A program made the translations under genes and the position numbers. Under the pieces are notes generated by a model. The model did no database searches. It saw nothing but the letters and a program-made list of their open reading frames with translations, and had not been told where the DNA came from. From Clostridium sp. SM-530-WT-3G (GTDB lineage: Bacteria > Bacillota > Clostridia > Clostridiales > Clostridiaceae): a stretch of DNA of 64,000 nt. Location of the stretch: contig NZ_JABAGC010000003.1 in NCBI RefSeq assembly GCF_012843905.1, forward strand, positions 1 through 64,000. Reading direction: 5' to 3'. Numbering within the stretch: position 1 is the stretch's first letter; each line of letters begins with the position of its first letter. Shown here piece by piece: positions 1 through 8,633 of this stretch.

Positions 1-140
1 AACTCAATTATAACATGAAATTAAGGGGGTCATTGTTTTTTTATACAAAAAAATGGTCGGAACCCTTGAAATATAAAAAAAAATTAAAAAGCGTAGTGTA
101 AACAACTTTACACTATCACTTTGATAAAGGGTGTAGTGGA

Positions 141-218
141 ATGAAAAATCCAGTACAGATGACGTTGGAAGAAGCACAAGGAAAAGGATTAAGAGCTTGT
201 AAGAAGTGTGGAAAATAA
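141..218 (+). pseudogene. Short ORF, possible remnant with a Cys-x-x-Cys tail
   Basis: A 25-residue reading frame ends in GLRACKKCGK. The pattern 'EEA..KGLRACKKC' resembles the end of the small Ada-like metal-binding motif found at the C terminus of some secreted nucleases, which suggests a leftover 3' fragment. There is no well-spaced ribosome binding site. It may equally be chance; the rest of 1-340 shows no other coding signal. Confidence 0.25.
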
Positions 219-344
219 TTGGAGCGTTAAGTTCAAGAAGTAAAGGGAAGTTTCATTACTATTATGATATTAATGTTTAATTTGATAAATTAAACGATTA
301 AGAGTGTTTTGTTATGCTATTATTGCAATTTATTTAAAAAGGTA

Positions 345-372
345 TTTACAATAAATGTAATAATGGTATAAT
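345..372 (+). promoter_or_regulatory. Promoter of the tracrRNA
   Basis: A -35 box TTTACA (345-350) and a -10 box TATAAT (367-372) are separated by 16 bases, and a TGG just upstream makes the -10 an extended type. The predicted start near 379-380 lies about 10 bases before the anti-repeat. Confidence 0.75.
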
Positions 373-379
373 GATAAGT

Positions 380-486
380 ATAGGAACTGGTTGTAGCATA
401 TCGAGATTTTACTAGTTACTATAATAAGGCAAAAAGCCGTAAGGTATCCCCAAATTCATTTTTGAGTTTGGGGTATCCTTTTTTTT
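380..486 (+). ncRNA. tracrRNA of the type II-C CRISPR system
   Basis: The anti-repeat (about 391-425) copies the plus-strand array repeat almost base for base, so it pairs with crRNA made from the minus strand. Two adjacent changes (GA in the repeat, TT here, near 416-417) leave a small internal bulge in the duplex. A short GGC/GCC hairpin follows (428-438), then a perfect 12-bp stem (443-454 with 467-478) and eight Ts, which form the intrinsic terminator. Position just upstream of cas9 and a consensus promoter support the call. The 5' end is predicted only. Confidence 0.88.
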
Positions 487-553
487 ATATAAAATTTGAA
501 TAATATTATGTAAAGTGTATATAAATTAAATGAAATGAAAGGGGACTTTTACT

Positions 554-3500
554 GTGAAAGATATTAATTATAGACTTGGTTTAGATATTGGAATAGCATC
601 TGTTGGATGGGCAGTAATAAACTTAGATAAAGAAAGAATAGAAGATTTAGGGGTGAGAATTTTTCAGGCAGCAGAACATCCTAAAGATGGCTCATCATTG
701 GCCCTTCCAAGAAGGCTTGCAAGAGGTAGAAGAAGACTCTTAAGGCGTAAGGCTTATAGAATCAAAAGAGTAAGAAAATTAATTAGTGATTGTGGAATTT
801 TATCAAAAGAAGAAATGGATAATTTGTACAATAAACATGAAGATATCTGGCATTTAAGAGTAAAAGCATTAAATCAAAGAGTTACAGCTACAGAATGGGC
901 TAAGATTTTAATTAATTTATGTAAAAGAAGAGGGTTTAAATCTAATAGAAAAAATGAAGCAAAAGATAAAGAAACTGGACAGCTTATTTTAAGTATAAAA
1001 AATAATAAAAAGCATATGATTGATTTAAATGCTAGAACTGTAGCTGAATATATGTGCAAGTTAAAAGAAGAATCTATGGATAAGTATATGCCTATTAGAA
1101 ATAAAAATGGCAATTATAATATGTGTGTATCTAGAACCATGATTGAAGATGAAGTAAAACTATTATTTAAGAGTCAAAGAGATTTCGGATTAGATTTCGC
1201 AGATGAGCAAATTGAGAAAGAATATTTAAATATTTTTAATGCACAAAGACCATATTCAAAGTTTGAAGATTTGGAAAAAATGATTGGATACTGTACTTTT
1301 GAAAAAGATAAGAAAGAACTTAGAGCACCTAAAAACTGTATTTCAGTTGAAGAATTTATCTTATACGATAATATGAACAGGCTGTCAATTATAAATAATG
1401 GAAATAAGCGAGGTCTTACAAAAGAAGAACGTAATATAATAATTGATAATGCATATAAAAAAAGTGAAATAAAATATAAGGATTTAAGAAAGCTTTTATT
1501 ATTAAATAATGATGATAGATTTTCAGGACTTACTTATAGTAATAAAATTGATATATCTAAAACTGAAAATTCAAAATTTGTATCTATGAAAGGATATCAT
1601 GAAATTAAGAAATCAATAGAAAAAAATCTTGGAAAAGAAAAATGGGATAATATCAAAAATGATAGAAAGCTTCTTAATGATATGGCATATGTTCTTACAA
1701 TTGCAAAAACAGATGAAGATATCATAAAACAACTAAAAATAAGAAATGTAGAACAAAACATTATAAATGCAGTTATTGAGATATCATTTACAAAGTTTAA
1801 TAATTTATCTATAAAAGCAATAGAAAAAATATTACCATATGTGAAAGAAGGCTATCAGTATAGTGAAGCATGTGAGAAAGCAGGATATGATTTTAAAGCA
1901 GTTTTTAAAGGAACAAAAGAATTAAAACTTCCTCTAATAAATACAGAGGAAATTGTTAATCCTGTTGTAATCCGTTCATTAACTCAGACTAGAAAAGTTG
2001 TTAATGCAGTTATAGATAAGTATGGTTCGCCTAGAGGGATAAATATAGAACTCGCTAGAGATTTAGCTAAAAACTTTAAGGATAGAAAAAGTATTGAAAA
2101 GGAGCAGAAAGAAAACAGAGATAATAAAGAAAAAATTAGAAATGAACTTAAAGAACTTATGAGAAAAGAACCTACAGGAGGAGAATTATTAAAATATAGG
2201 CTTTGGAAGGAACAAAAAGAAGAATGTGCATATTCTCAAGAACATATTTATATAGATGATTTATTTAAACCAGGCTTATATGAAATTGATCATATTATAC
2301 CTTTTAGCAGATGTTTTGATGATAGTTTAAGTAATAAAGTTCTTGTTAAGGGGATAGAGAATCAGAATAAAAAAAATAGGATACCTTATGAGTATTTTGG
2401 AAGTGATATAGATAGATGGCATAGATTTGAGGTTTGGGTAGAACAGAGCAGCCTTGGATTTAAAAAGAAAACTAACCTACTTAAAAAGAAACTTTCAGAA
2501 GAAGAACAAAAAGCATTTAAATCGAGAAATTTAAATGATACAAGATATATATCAAAATATATTGCTAACTATATAGAAAATAGACTGATATTTAAAGAGG
2601 ATAATGTAAAAAGTAATAGTAAGAAAGTAATTTCAATCAATGGGAGAGCTACATCATTTTTAAGAGCAAAATGGGGATTGATTAAAGTAAGAGAAGATGG
2701 GGATAAGCATCATGCACTAGATGCTGCAGTGATAGCAGTAACTACTCAAAAAATGATTAATGAAATATCAAGATATAGCAAAGCTAATGAATTAAAATAC
2801 ATTAAACGTAATGAAGAATATATAGATATAGAAACTGGTGAGGTAGTAGATGAAAATATAATTAAAGAAAACAAAGTATTATTGGAAGAGGTACTTCCAA
2901 GACCATGGAGAGGTTTTACACAGGAATTAAACCTTAGATTAAGTGATAATCCAAAAGAAGAACTTAAAAAATCATCATTTGATTCTTATGATGATGAATT
3001 CATTAAAAATATTGTAAGACCTATATTTGTGTCTAGAGTTCCTGATAGAAAAGCTGGTGGGATATTATTTAAAGAAACTGTATATTCAGCCAATGCATTT
3101 AAAAATAATAAATCTATTGTAAAAAAGAACTTATGTGATTTAAAGTTATCTGATATGGATAATGTATATAATTATATTAGTGATAAAAATTTATATGATT
3201 CAATAAAAGCACAATTAGTTAGTTATGATGGTAATGCAAAAAAGGCATTTGAAAATGGATTTAGAAAACCTACTAAAAGTGGAAAATTAGGTCCTGTCGT
3301 AAAAAGTATCAAAATAGTCACCAATTTAATTGCTAAAGATATGCTTGATTTAAATAAAGGAAAGGTACAGAAAGATGGGATCGTAAGAGTAGATATCTAT
3401 GAAAAAGAAGGAATATATTATTCAGTACCAGTATATAGAATAGATATAGCAAAAGGAGTTAGACCTAAAAAAGCAGCATTAGCTGGAAAGAGTGAAAAAG

Positions 3501-3760
3501 ATTGGACTGATATTACTGAAGAATATAATTTTAAATTTTCAGTATATAAAAATGACTTAATAGAAATAAAGTATAAAAAGAAAAAAGGATTCTTTGGATA
3601 CTTTAATAGTTTTGATAGAGCTACAGCATCATTTACAATTGAAGCTCATGATAATTCATCACGATCTAGAGGGATTGGTATAAAGTCTGGAGTAGAGGAA
3701 TTAAATAAATATGAAGTTAATGTGCTTGGAGAATATTATAAAGTAAAAGGTGGTAAGTAA
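554..3760 (+). CDS. cas9: CRISPR-associated endonuclease Cas9, type II-C
   Basis: RNA-guided DNA endonuclease that uses the crRNA:tracrRNA duplex to cut both strands of matching DNA. At 1068 residues it is in the size class of compact II-C Cas9 proteins. RuvC-I is at the N terminus (LGLDIGIASVGWAV, Asp11), followed by the arginine-rich bridge helix (about 52-76). RuvC-II carries IELARD (Glu499), the HNH domain has YEIDHIIPFS (His580), and RuvC-III has HHALDAA (His720, Asp723). All catalytic residues are present, so it should be active. The start is GTG with GAAAGGGGA upstream; a possible promoter is TTGAAT (496) and TATATA (518). The C-terminal PAM-interacting domain cannot be read for PAM preference from sequence alone. 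Confidence 0.97.
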   Translation: MKDINYRLGLDIGIASVGWAVINLDKERIEDLGVRIFQAAEHPKDGSSLALPRRLARGRRRLLRRKAYRIKRVRKLISDCGILSKEEMDNLYNKHEDIWHLRVKALNQRVTATEWAKILINLCKRRGFKSNRKNEAKDKETGQLILSIKNNKKHMIDLNARTVAEYMCKLKEESMDKYMPIRNKNGNYNMCVSRTMIEDEVKLLFKSQRDFGLDFADEQIEKEYLNIFNAQRPYSKFEDLEKMIGYCTFEKDKKELRAPKNCISVEEFILYDNMNRLSIINNGNKRGLTKEERNIIIDNAYKKSEIKYKDLRKLLLLNNDDRFSGLTYSNKIDISKTENSKFVSMKGYHEIKKSIEKNLGKEKWDNIKNDRKLLNDMAYVLTIAKTDEDIIKQLKIRNVEQNIINAVIEISFTKFNNLSIKAIEKILPYVKEGYQYSEACEKAGYDFKAVFKGTKELKLPLINTEEIVNPVVIRSLTQTRKVVNAVIDKYGSPRGINIELARDLAKNFKDRKSIEKEQKENRDNKEKIRNELKELMRKEPTGGELLKYRLWKEQKEECAYSQEHIYIDDLFKPGLYEIDHIIPFSRCFDDSLSNKVLVKGIENQNKKNRIPYEYFGSDIDRWHRFEVWVEQSSLGFKKKTNLLKKKLSEEEQKAFKSRNLNDTRYISKYIANYIENRLIFKEDNVKSNSKKVISINGRATSFLRAKWGLIKVREDGDKHHALDAAVIAVTTQKMINEISRYSKANELKYIKRNEEYIDIETGEVVDENIIKENKVLLEEVLPRPWRGFTQELNLRLSDNPKEELKKSSFDSYDDEFIKNIVRPIFVSRVPDRKAGGILFKETVYSANAFKNNKSIVKKNLCDLKLSDMDNVYNYISDKNLYDSIKAQLVSYDGNAKKAFENGFRKPTKSGKLGPVVKSIKIVTNLIAKDMLDLNKGKVQKDGIVRVDIYEKEGIYYSVPVYRIDIAKGVRPKKAALAGKSEKDWTDITEEYNFKFSVYKNDLIEIKYKKKKGFFGYFNSFDRATASFTIEAHDNSSRSRGIGIKSGVEELNKYEVNVLGEYYKVKGGK

Positions 3761-3763
3761 AAA

Positions 3764-4663
3764 TTGAGCTTTAGAAGCATAGTAATTTCGCATTCTGCAA
3801 ATCTTGCAGTTAAAAATAATAGTATAACTATAACTACTGATGAAAGTTATAAGGTACCAATTGAAGATATTTCAACGTTAGTCATTGACGCCATTGGAAT
3901 TAGATTAACCAATAAATTACTTTCAAATCTTGCAGAAAATAATGTGGCTACAATATTGTGTAATGAAAAACATTTGCCAAATGCAATAGTTTTACCAATT
4001 AATTCGCACTATAAAACTTACAAAATAATGAAAGAACAGTTAAATTCAAGTGCAGCGTTTAGAAAAAGGATATGGCAGAAAATAGTTATGAGAAAGCTGT
4101 ATAATCAAGGAAAGTGCCTTGAACTACTTGGATTAAATGGATTTGAATATTTATATAAATTATTAGAAAAAGTTGAAAGTGGAGATAAAAATAATAGAGA
4201 AGCAGTTGGAGCAAAATTTTATTTTACATGCTTATTTGGAGAAGAATTTAAAAGAAGAAATTCTGATATAATCAATGCTGGACTTAATTATGGATATACA
4301 ATAATGAGAAGTGCTATTGCTAGATCGTTAGTTGCATATGGATTCAACTGCGCATTAGGAGTTAACCACTGTAGTGAGTTAAACAGCTTTAATTTAGCTG
4401 ATGATTTTATTGAACCTTTCAGACCTATAGTTGATTTATGGGTTTATGAAAATATGAGAGATAGTGATGATTTTACAAAGGAAAATAGAATTGAATTAAT
4501 AGATCTTCTAAACTATGAGTGTATTATAGATGGACAAAATCAATCAATTTTGAACGCAATAGATATAGTTATAGCTTCTTATTCAGCTTGTTGTAATAAA
4601 AAGAATTATGAATTATTGAAATTGCCCTATATAAAAAAATTGGAATATCATTTATATGAGTAG
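3764..4663 (+). CDS. cas1: CRISPR-associated integrase Cas1 (type II)
   Basis: Metal-dependent integrase that, with Cas2, inserts new spacers into the array. The 299-residue length fits type II Cas1. The expected metal-binding residues are visible: Glu146 in NREAVGAKFYF, His202 in GVNHCSELNSF and acidic residues 213-217 in NLADDFIEPF. The start is TTG, three bases after the cas9 stop; its ribosome site AAAGGTGG lies inside the end of cas9, implying coupled translation. It overlaps cas2 by eight bases. No truncation or missing catalytic residue is seen. Confidence 0.95.
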   Translation: MSFRSIVISHSANLAVKNNSITITTDESYKVPIEDISTLVIDAIGIRLTNKLLSNLAENNVATILCNEKHLPNAIVLPINSHYKTYKIMKEQLNSSAAFRKRIWQKIVMRKLYNQGKCLELLGLNGFEYLYKLLEKVESGDKNNREAVGAKFYFTCLFGEEFKRRNSDIINAGLNYGYTIMRSAIARSLVAYGFNCALGVNHCSELNSFNLADDFIEPFRPIVDLWVYENMRDSDDFTKENRIELIDLLNYECIIDGQNQSILNAIDIVIASYSACCNKKNYELLKLPYIKKLEYHLYE

Positions 4664-4979
4664 TAGATTTATGAGATTATTAGTATTTTTTGATTTGCCT
4701 GTAGTAAAGTATGAAGATAGAAAAGAATATCAGAAGTTTAGAAGATTTCTAATTAATGATGGATATAATATGGTGCAACTTTCAGTGTATTCTAGAATAT
4801 GTAATGGTAATGAAGGAACAAATAAGCATATATCAAGACTTATTCATAATTTGCCACAAAAGGGATCAGTAAGATATCTTCAGATAACAGAAAAACAATA
4901 TACACAGATGAAATTTCTTGTGGGTAAACAAAAACCACAAGAAAAAAAGGTAAAAGCAACACAATTAAGTATTTTTTAA
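4656..4979 (+). CDS. cas2: CRISPR-associated protein Cas2
   Basis: Structural partner of Cas1 in the spacer integration complex. It is 107 residues long and has the expected start, LLVFFDLPVV, the ferredoxin-like first strand with the conserved Asp, and RRFLINDGYNMVQLSVYSR. It overlaps the end of cas1 by eight bases, so the two are probably made together. No cas4 or csn2 follows, which with the small Cas9 defines subtype II-C. Confidence 0.95.
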   Translation: MSSRFMRLLVFFDLPVVKYEDRKEYQKFRRFLINDGYNMVQLSVYSRICNGNEGTNKHISRLIHNLPQKGSVRYLQITEKQYTQMKFLVGKQKPQEKKVKATQLSIF

Positions 4980-4985
4980 ATGATA

Positions 4986-5020
4986 AAATCCCCTGTAATC
5001 AAGTAAATTACATGGGATTT
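4986..5020. terminator. Inverted repeat between cas2 and the array
   Basis: A 14-bp stem with one mismatch (4986-4999 with 5007-5020) and a 7-base loop lies between the convergent cas operon and the array. It has A/T flanks on each side but no long T tract, so it is a plausible bidirectional terminator rather than a certain one. Confidence 0.55.
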
Positions 5021-5029
5021 CATAGTTCC

Positions 5030-7176
5030 ATTATAGCATATCGAGATTTTACTAGGAACTATAACATCAGCAACGATACTATAATCTTTAGAATCATTAT
5101 AGCATATCGAGATTTTACTAGGAACTATAACCCAGGTTTTCCTCCTGTTGCAGTTCCTTTTATTATAGCATATCGAGATTTTACTAGGAACTATAACTAT
5201 CACTAATAATAAATATCCTGCTTTTTTATTATAGCATATCGAGATTTTACTAGGAACTATAACATCATAATATCTATCTTTTAACATTATTATATTATAG
5301 CATATCGAGATTTTACTAGGAACTATAACAAATCCAAATTCAATAGGAGAATAAGTTGATTATAGCATATCGAGATTTTACTAGGAACTATAACTGTTTT
5401 GAAAGACCTAATGTTAAGTATGCAATTATAGCATATCGAGATTTTACTAGGAACTATAACTACATAACGTGCATTTTCAATCGCTCTTTTATTATAGCAT
5501 ATCGAGATTTTACTAGGAACTATAACTGTTGTTTATTTCTAAATGTATTACATGAGATTATAGCATATCGAGATTTTACTAGGAACTATAACTATCCTGT
5601 TAACACCTATTCAGCCATCAAAATTATAGCATATCGAGATTTTACTAGGAACTATAACCAAAATAGTACCACTAATTGTTACTTTCATATTATATCATAT
5701 CGAGATTTTACTAGGAACTATAACTTTAAAGTCAATGAATATTTTTCTGTATATATTATAGCATATCGAGATTTTACTAGGAACTATAACTATCACTAAT
5801 AATAAATATCCTGCTTTTTTATTATAGCATATCGAGATTTTACTAGGAACTATAACATAAATTTCTATTATACCTTTATACTTTTCATTATAGCATATCG
5901 AGATTTTACTAGGAACTATAACCAAATATTAATTCACCTATAAGAATTGACTATTATAGCATATCGAGATTTTACTAGGAACTATAACATTACATGAAGA
6001 TCTTGTGCTATTAGATTCATTATAGCATATCGAGATTTTACTAGGAACTATAACATAAATTTCTATTATACCTTTATACTTTTCATTATAGCATATCGAG
6101 ATTTTACTAGGAACTATAACTCCTATTATTGGCGATATATTAAATATATTATTATAGCATATCGAGATTTTACTAGGAACTATAACTTCTACGTTTTCCT
6201 TAATTATTGCCAATGTATTATAGCATATCGAGATTTTACTAGGAACTATAACTAAATATAATAAGGTATGTTGTCTATAGTTATTATAGCATATCGAGAT
6301 TTTACTAGGAACTATAACAGGGATAGTAATTGATCCTACGACAGCAGGATTATAGCATATCGAGATTTTACTAGGAACTATAACTCAGCTATATAAGAAA
6401 CAGTTTCTTGTTCGATTATAGCATATCGAGATTTTACTAGGAACTATAACGCATCGCAGATAGGAGCGTTAGCGTGCCAAATTATAGCATATCGAGATTT
6501 TACTAGGAACTATAACAATACTTATACACATATCAACGTTGTAGTAATTATAGCATATCGAGATTTTACTAGGAACTATAACTACTGTAGATAATTTATA
6601 ATCTTTTTTCAAATTATAGCATATCGAGATTTTACTAGGAACTATAACTCTTATTCTAATGGTGATGTAGAAGTAATTATTATAGCATATCGAGATTTTA
6701 CTAGGAACTATAACTACTGTAGATAATTTATAATCTTTTTTCAAATTATAGCATATCGAGATTTTACTAGGAACTATAACAAAGAAAACAGAATTTAATC
6801 CATTATACAAATTATAGCATATCGAGATTTTACTAGGAACTATAACATAATTCAGCAGTTTTGTATTATGAACTTAATTATAGCATATCGAGATTTTACT
6901 AGGAACTATAACACTTGAACTTTTATACATTATTTCTTGCGGATTATAGCATATCGAGATTTTACTAGGAACTATAACCTGTATTTTTTCATCTAGAACT
7001 TTATTTTTATTATAGCATATCGAGATTTTACTAGGAACTATAACAAAATCATTAAAATCATCTTTGTTGTTTAAATTATAGCATATCGAGATTTTACTAG
7101 GAACTATAACTCGTCCTTTACATAATTTCCTGTAGTAATCATTATAGCATATCGAGATTTTACTAGGAACTATAAC
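5030..7176 (-). CRISPR. Type II-C CRISPR array, 33 repeats and 32 spacers
   Basis: The 36-bp repeat starts GTTATAGTTCC and ends CGATATGCTATAAT on the transcribed minus strand. First repeat in window order is 5030-5065 and last is 7141-7176. Spacers are 30 bp except the fifth (5330-5358, 29 bp). One repeat (5689-5724) has a single change. Three spacers occur twice with identical sequence: 5198-5227 and 5791-5820; 5857-5886 and 6055-6084; 6583-6612 and 6715-6744. This leaves 29 different spacers. Orientation follows from the tracrRNA, whose anti-repeat matches the plus strand. Each repeat ends in TGCTATAAT, an extended -10 box, as in Neisseria II-C arrays. Both terminal repeats are intact. Confidence 0.98.
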
Positions 7177-7206
7177 TAAGCTCAGAGCATGCTAGGCTTA
7201 TGTATA

Positions 7207-7235
7207 ATTATAACATGTTCTAATCTTATTGTTAT
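7207..7235 (-). promoter_or_regulatory. Leader promoter of the CRISPR array
   Basis: On the minus strand there is a -10 TATAAT (7212-7207) preceded by TGT, forming an extended -10, and a -35 ATAACA (7235-7230) 17 bases upstream. Transcription would begin near 7200 and reach the first repeat after about 24 bases. This places the leader at the end far from cas2. An imperfect inverted repeat (7177-7200) lies between promoter and array. Confidence 0.6.
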
Positions 7236-7313
7236 TATTAAACTATGAAAAATATTATTAGTTAGTTAGAGTGATGTACTTTATATAGAGATAAATAGTA
7301 AAATATATTAAAC

Positions 7314-7356
7314 AAAAAAGCAGCAAATAGTTTTATAAATATTTACTGCTTTTTTT
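7314..7356 (-). terminator. Terminator after the yvrJ-like gene
   Basis: An A6-GCAG stem pairs with CTGC-T6 around an AT-rich inner stem. It sits directly after the stop codon of the small minus-strand gene, and the T tract is on the correct side. Confidence 0.75.
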
Positions 7357-7357
7357 C

Positions 7358-7555
7358 TTATGCAACCTTTCCAGTATCATCCCCTGGATCATTATCAATA
7401 ACAACTCCAAGTTTAGCAGAAATTATGGTATTAAGTTTATTAATAGAACCTGAAAGAGAATTAATCTGTTTCTCTAAGCGTATAAGCAGATATGCTGCTA
7501 CAGCTACAGGAAAACCATTATTAACTATTAAGTTCATTAATTCATTAACTTCCAT
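7358..7555 (-). CDS. YvrJ family small membrane-associated protein
   Basis: A 65-residue protein with the YvrJ pattern: a short N-terminal helix (NELMNLIVNNGFPVAVAAYL) followed by LLIRLEKQINSLSGSINKL, an amphipathic helix, then an acidic tail. In Bacillus, yvrJ lies beside an alternative sigma factor operon; its function is not known. The ATG at 7555 is chosen because AGGAGGTGA sits eight bases upstream; a GTG three codons earlier overlaps that ribosome site. The same accessory region carries sigma factors and amidases, so this may be one part of that set, although it lies several kilobases away. Confidence 0.75.
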   Translation of the reverse strand: MEVNELMNLIVNNGFPVAVAAYLLIRLEKQINSLSGSINKLNTIISAKLGVVIDNDPGDDTGKVA

Positions 7556-7613
7556 GATACTCACCTCCTGGAGTATATATATGGAGGTGAGTAAATAAAT
7601 CTAAAGTAAATTA

Positions 7614-8099
7614 TTAATTCTTTGAAGATAAAATCGTATTATAGTAATAGTCTATTGCTTGATCTACAATAGTACTTACACATATACTAATATCATTATC
7701 CATCATTTTAAGTTCATTAATTTTTCTTATAGTAGATTCTCTAAGTATATAGCATCTTCTAACACTAGGAGTTTCTCCATCAATAGCAGGGGCAGCACCA
7801 TTTGCTATAGGAGTTCTACGATTATCAAAAATTTCAGTGTTATAGTTATTTGTTTTGGCTCTAGTATTATTAATATTTCTATTAGTATCTAGAGTTTTTG
7901 CATCAGTAAATGAAATTTCTTTATTATTATAATCTTGTGAAATATTAATCGCTTCATTATTATCTGTATCATCAAATGAAAATGATGAAAGACAGGTACC
8001 AGTAATTACAGGCTCATCACTAAATCCTGATATATCATTATTATCCTCTTCAACTGGACATCCAAAAGTATCTATAGAATTTTTCTTTTTTCTTGCCAT
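7614..8099 (-). CDS. Probable DNA-binding protein with ribbon-helix-helix-like C terminus
   Basis: 161 residues. The first two thirds are Asn/Asp-rich and look disordered. The C-terminal 50 residues (RRCYILRESTIRKINELKMM and ICVSTIVDQAIDYYYN) have the strand-helix-helix pattern of CopG/ParB-type proteins: a short basic strand, then two helices with an S/T-IVDQAI second helix. It begins with a lysine-rich MARKKK. The ribosome site AAGGAG is well placed. Upstream DNA is dense in GAATA/TATTC half-sites, which could be its own operator. The assignment is by pattern only. Confidence 0.5.
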   Translation of the reverse strand: MARKKKNSIDTFGCPVEEDNNDISGFSDEPVITGTCLSSFSFDDTDNNEAINISQDYNNKEISFTDAKTLDTNRNINNTRAKTNNYNTEIFDNRRTPIANGAAPAIDGETPSVRRCYILRESTIRKINELKMMDNDISICVSTIVDQAIDYYYNTILSSKN

Positions 8100-8119
8100 G
8101 CCAACAGCTCCTTAATATT

Positions 8120-8260
8120 TTATTTTTATTATATGGGTGGAGAATAAATATTCTTAAAAATATGAGAATAAATGAATATAGAAATATAAGTATATGTATT
8201 CTTTTGAATATAAGAATAAAAATATAAATGAATATATATTCTTATATATTTGCTTGTAGA
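8120..8260. promoter_or_regulatory. Cluster of GAATA / TATTC motifs upstream of the probable RHH gene
   Basis: In about 130 bases there are many copies of GAATA or its complement TATTC, several arranged as head-to-head pairs (for example GAATAAATATTC near 8140). The cluster lies 40-160 bases upstream of the divergent minus-strand gene. It could be an operator or a partition-type binding site; AT richness makes chance a real alternative. Confidence 0.35.
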
Positions 8261-8481
8261 ATGAGTGCTTTAGAGAATTTATGAATTTAGGATTAACTAT
8301 TCTTTGGGATTTAAATAATCTTTAGTGAATTTTATTATAGTACTTTAATCTCTATAGAGTTAGAATTAACTTTATTACAAGAATTTAATAGTATATAATG
8401 TTTATATAAAAATATTTAAATTAATTTTTTAATCACATCTGTATTTAAGTTTATAAAAATAGAAATTATAATAGATAATCA

Positions 8482-8537
8482 ACTATCTAACTTATAAGGC
8501 TTAGATAGTCAACTTTTAGTCTACTCTAAGGAGACTA
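8482..8537 (+). promoter_or_regulatory. Two consecutive hairpins upstream of the ATPase gene
   Basis: Perfect stems ACTATCTAA/TTAGATAGT (8482-8490 with 8501-8509) and TAGTCT/AGACTA (8517-8522 with 8532-8537) lie about 100 bases before the next gene. Neither has a following T tract, so they look like leader structure rather than a terminator. The rest of 8260-8633 is AT-rich with nothing recognisable. Confidence 0.4.
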
Positions 8538-8633
8538 CATAGTTAAAATATATATAAATGAAGTACTTAAAATATACTATTTATCCTAGAGGTATAAAAT
8601 TTTACATAAGCGCTGATTAAAGGAAGTGATATA

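Noticed and set aside
4976-6810. Several open frames across the array with a repeated IVPSKISICYN or IIAYRDFTRNYN peptide
   Set aside because: They are translations of the CRISPR repeat with random spacers in between; no ribosome sites, and the period is exactly repeat plus spacer.
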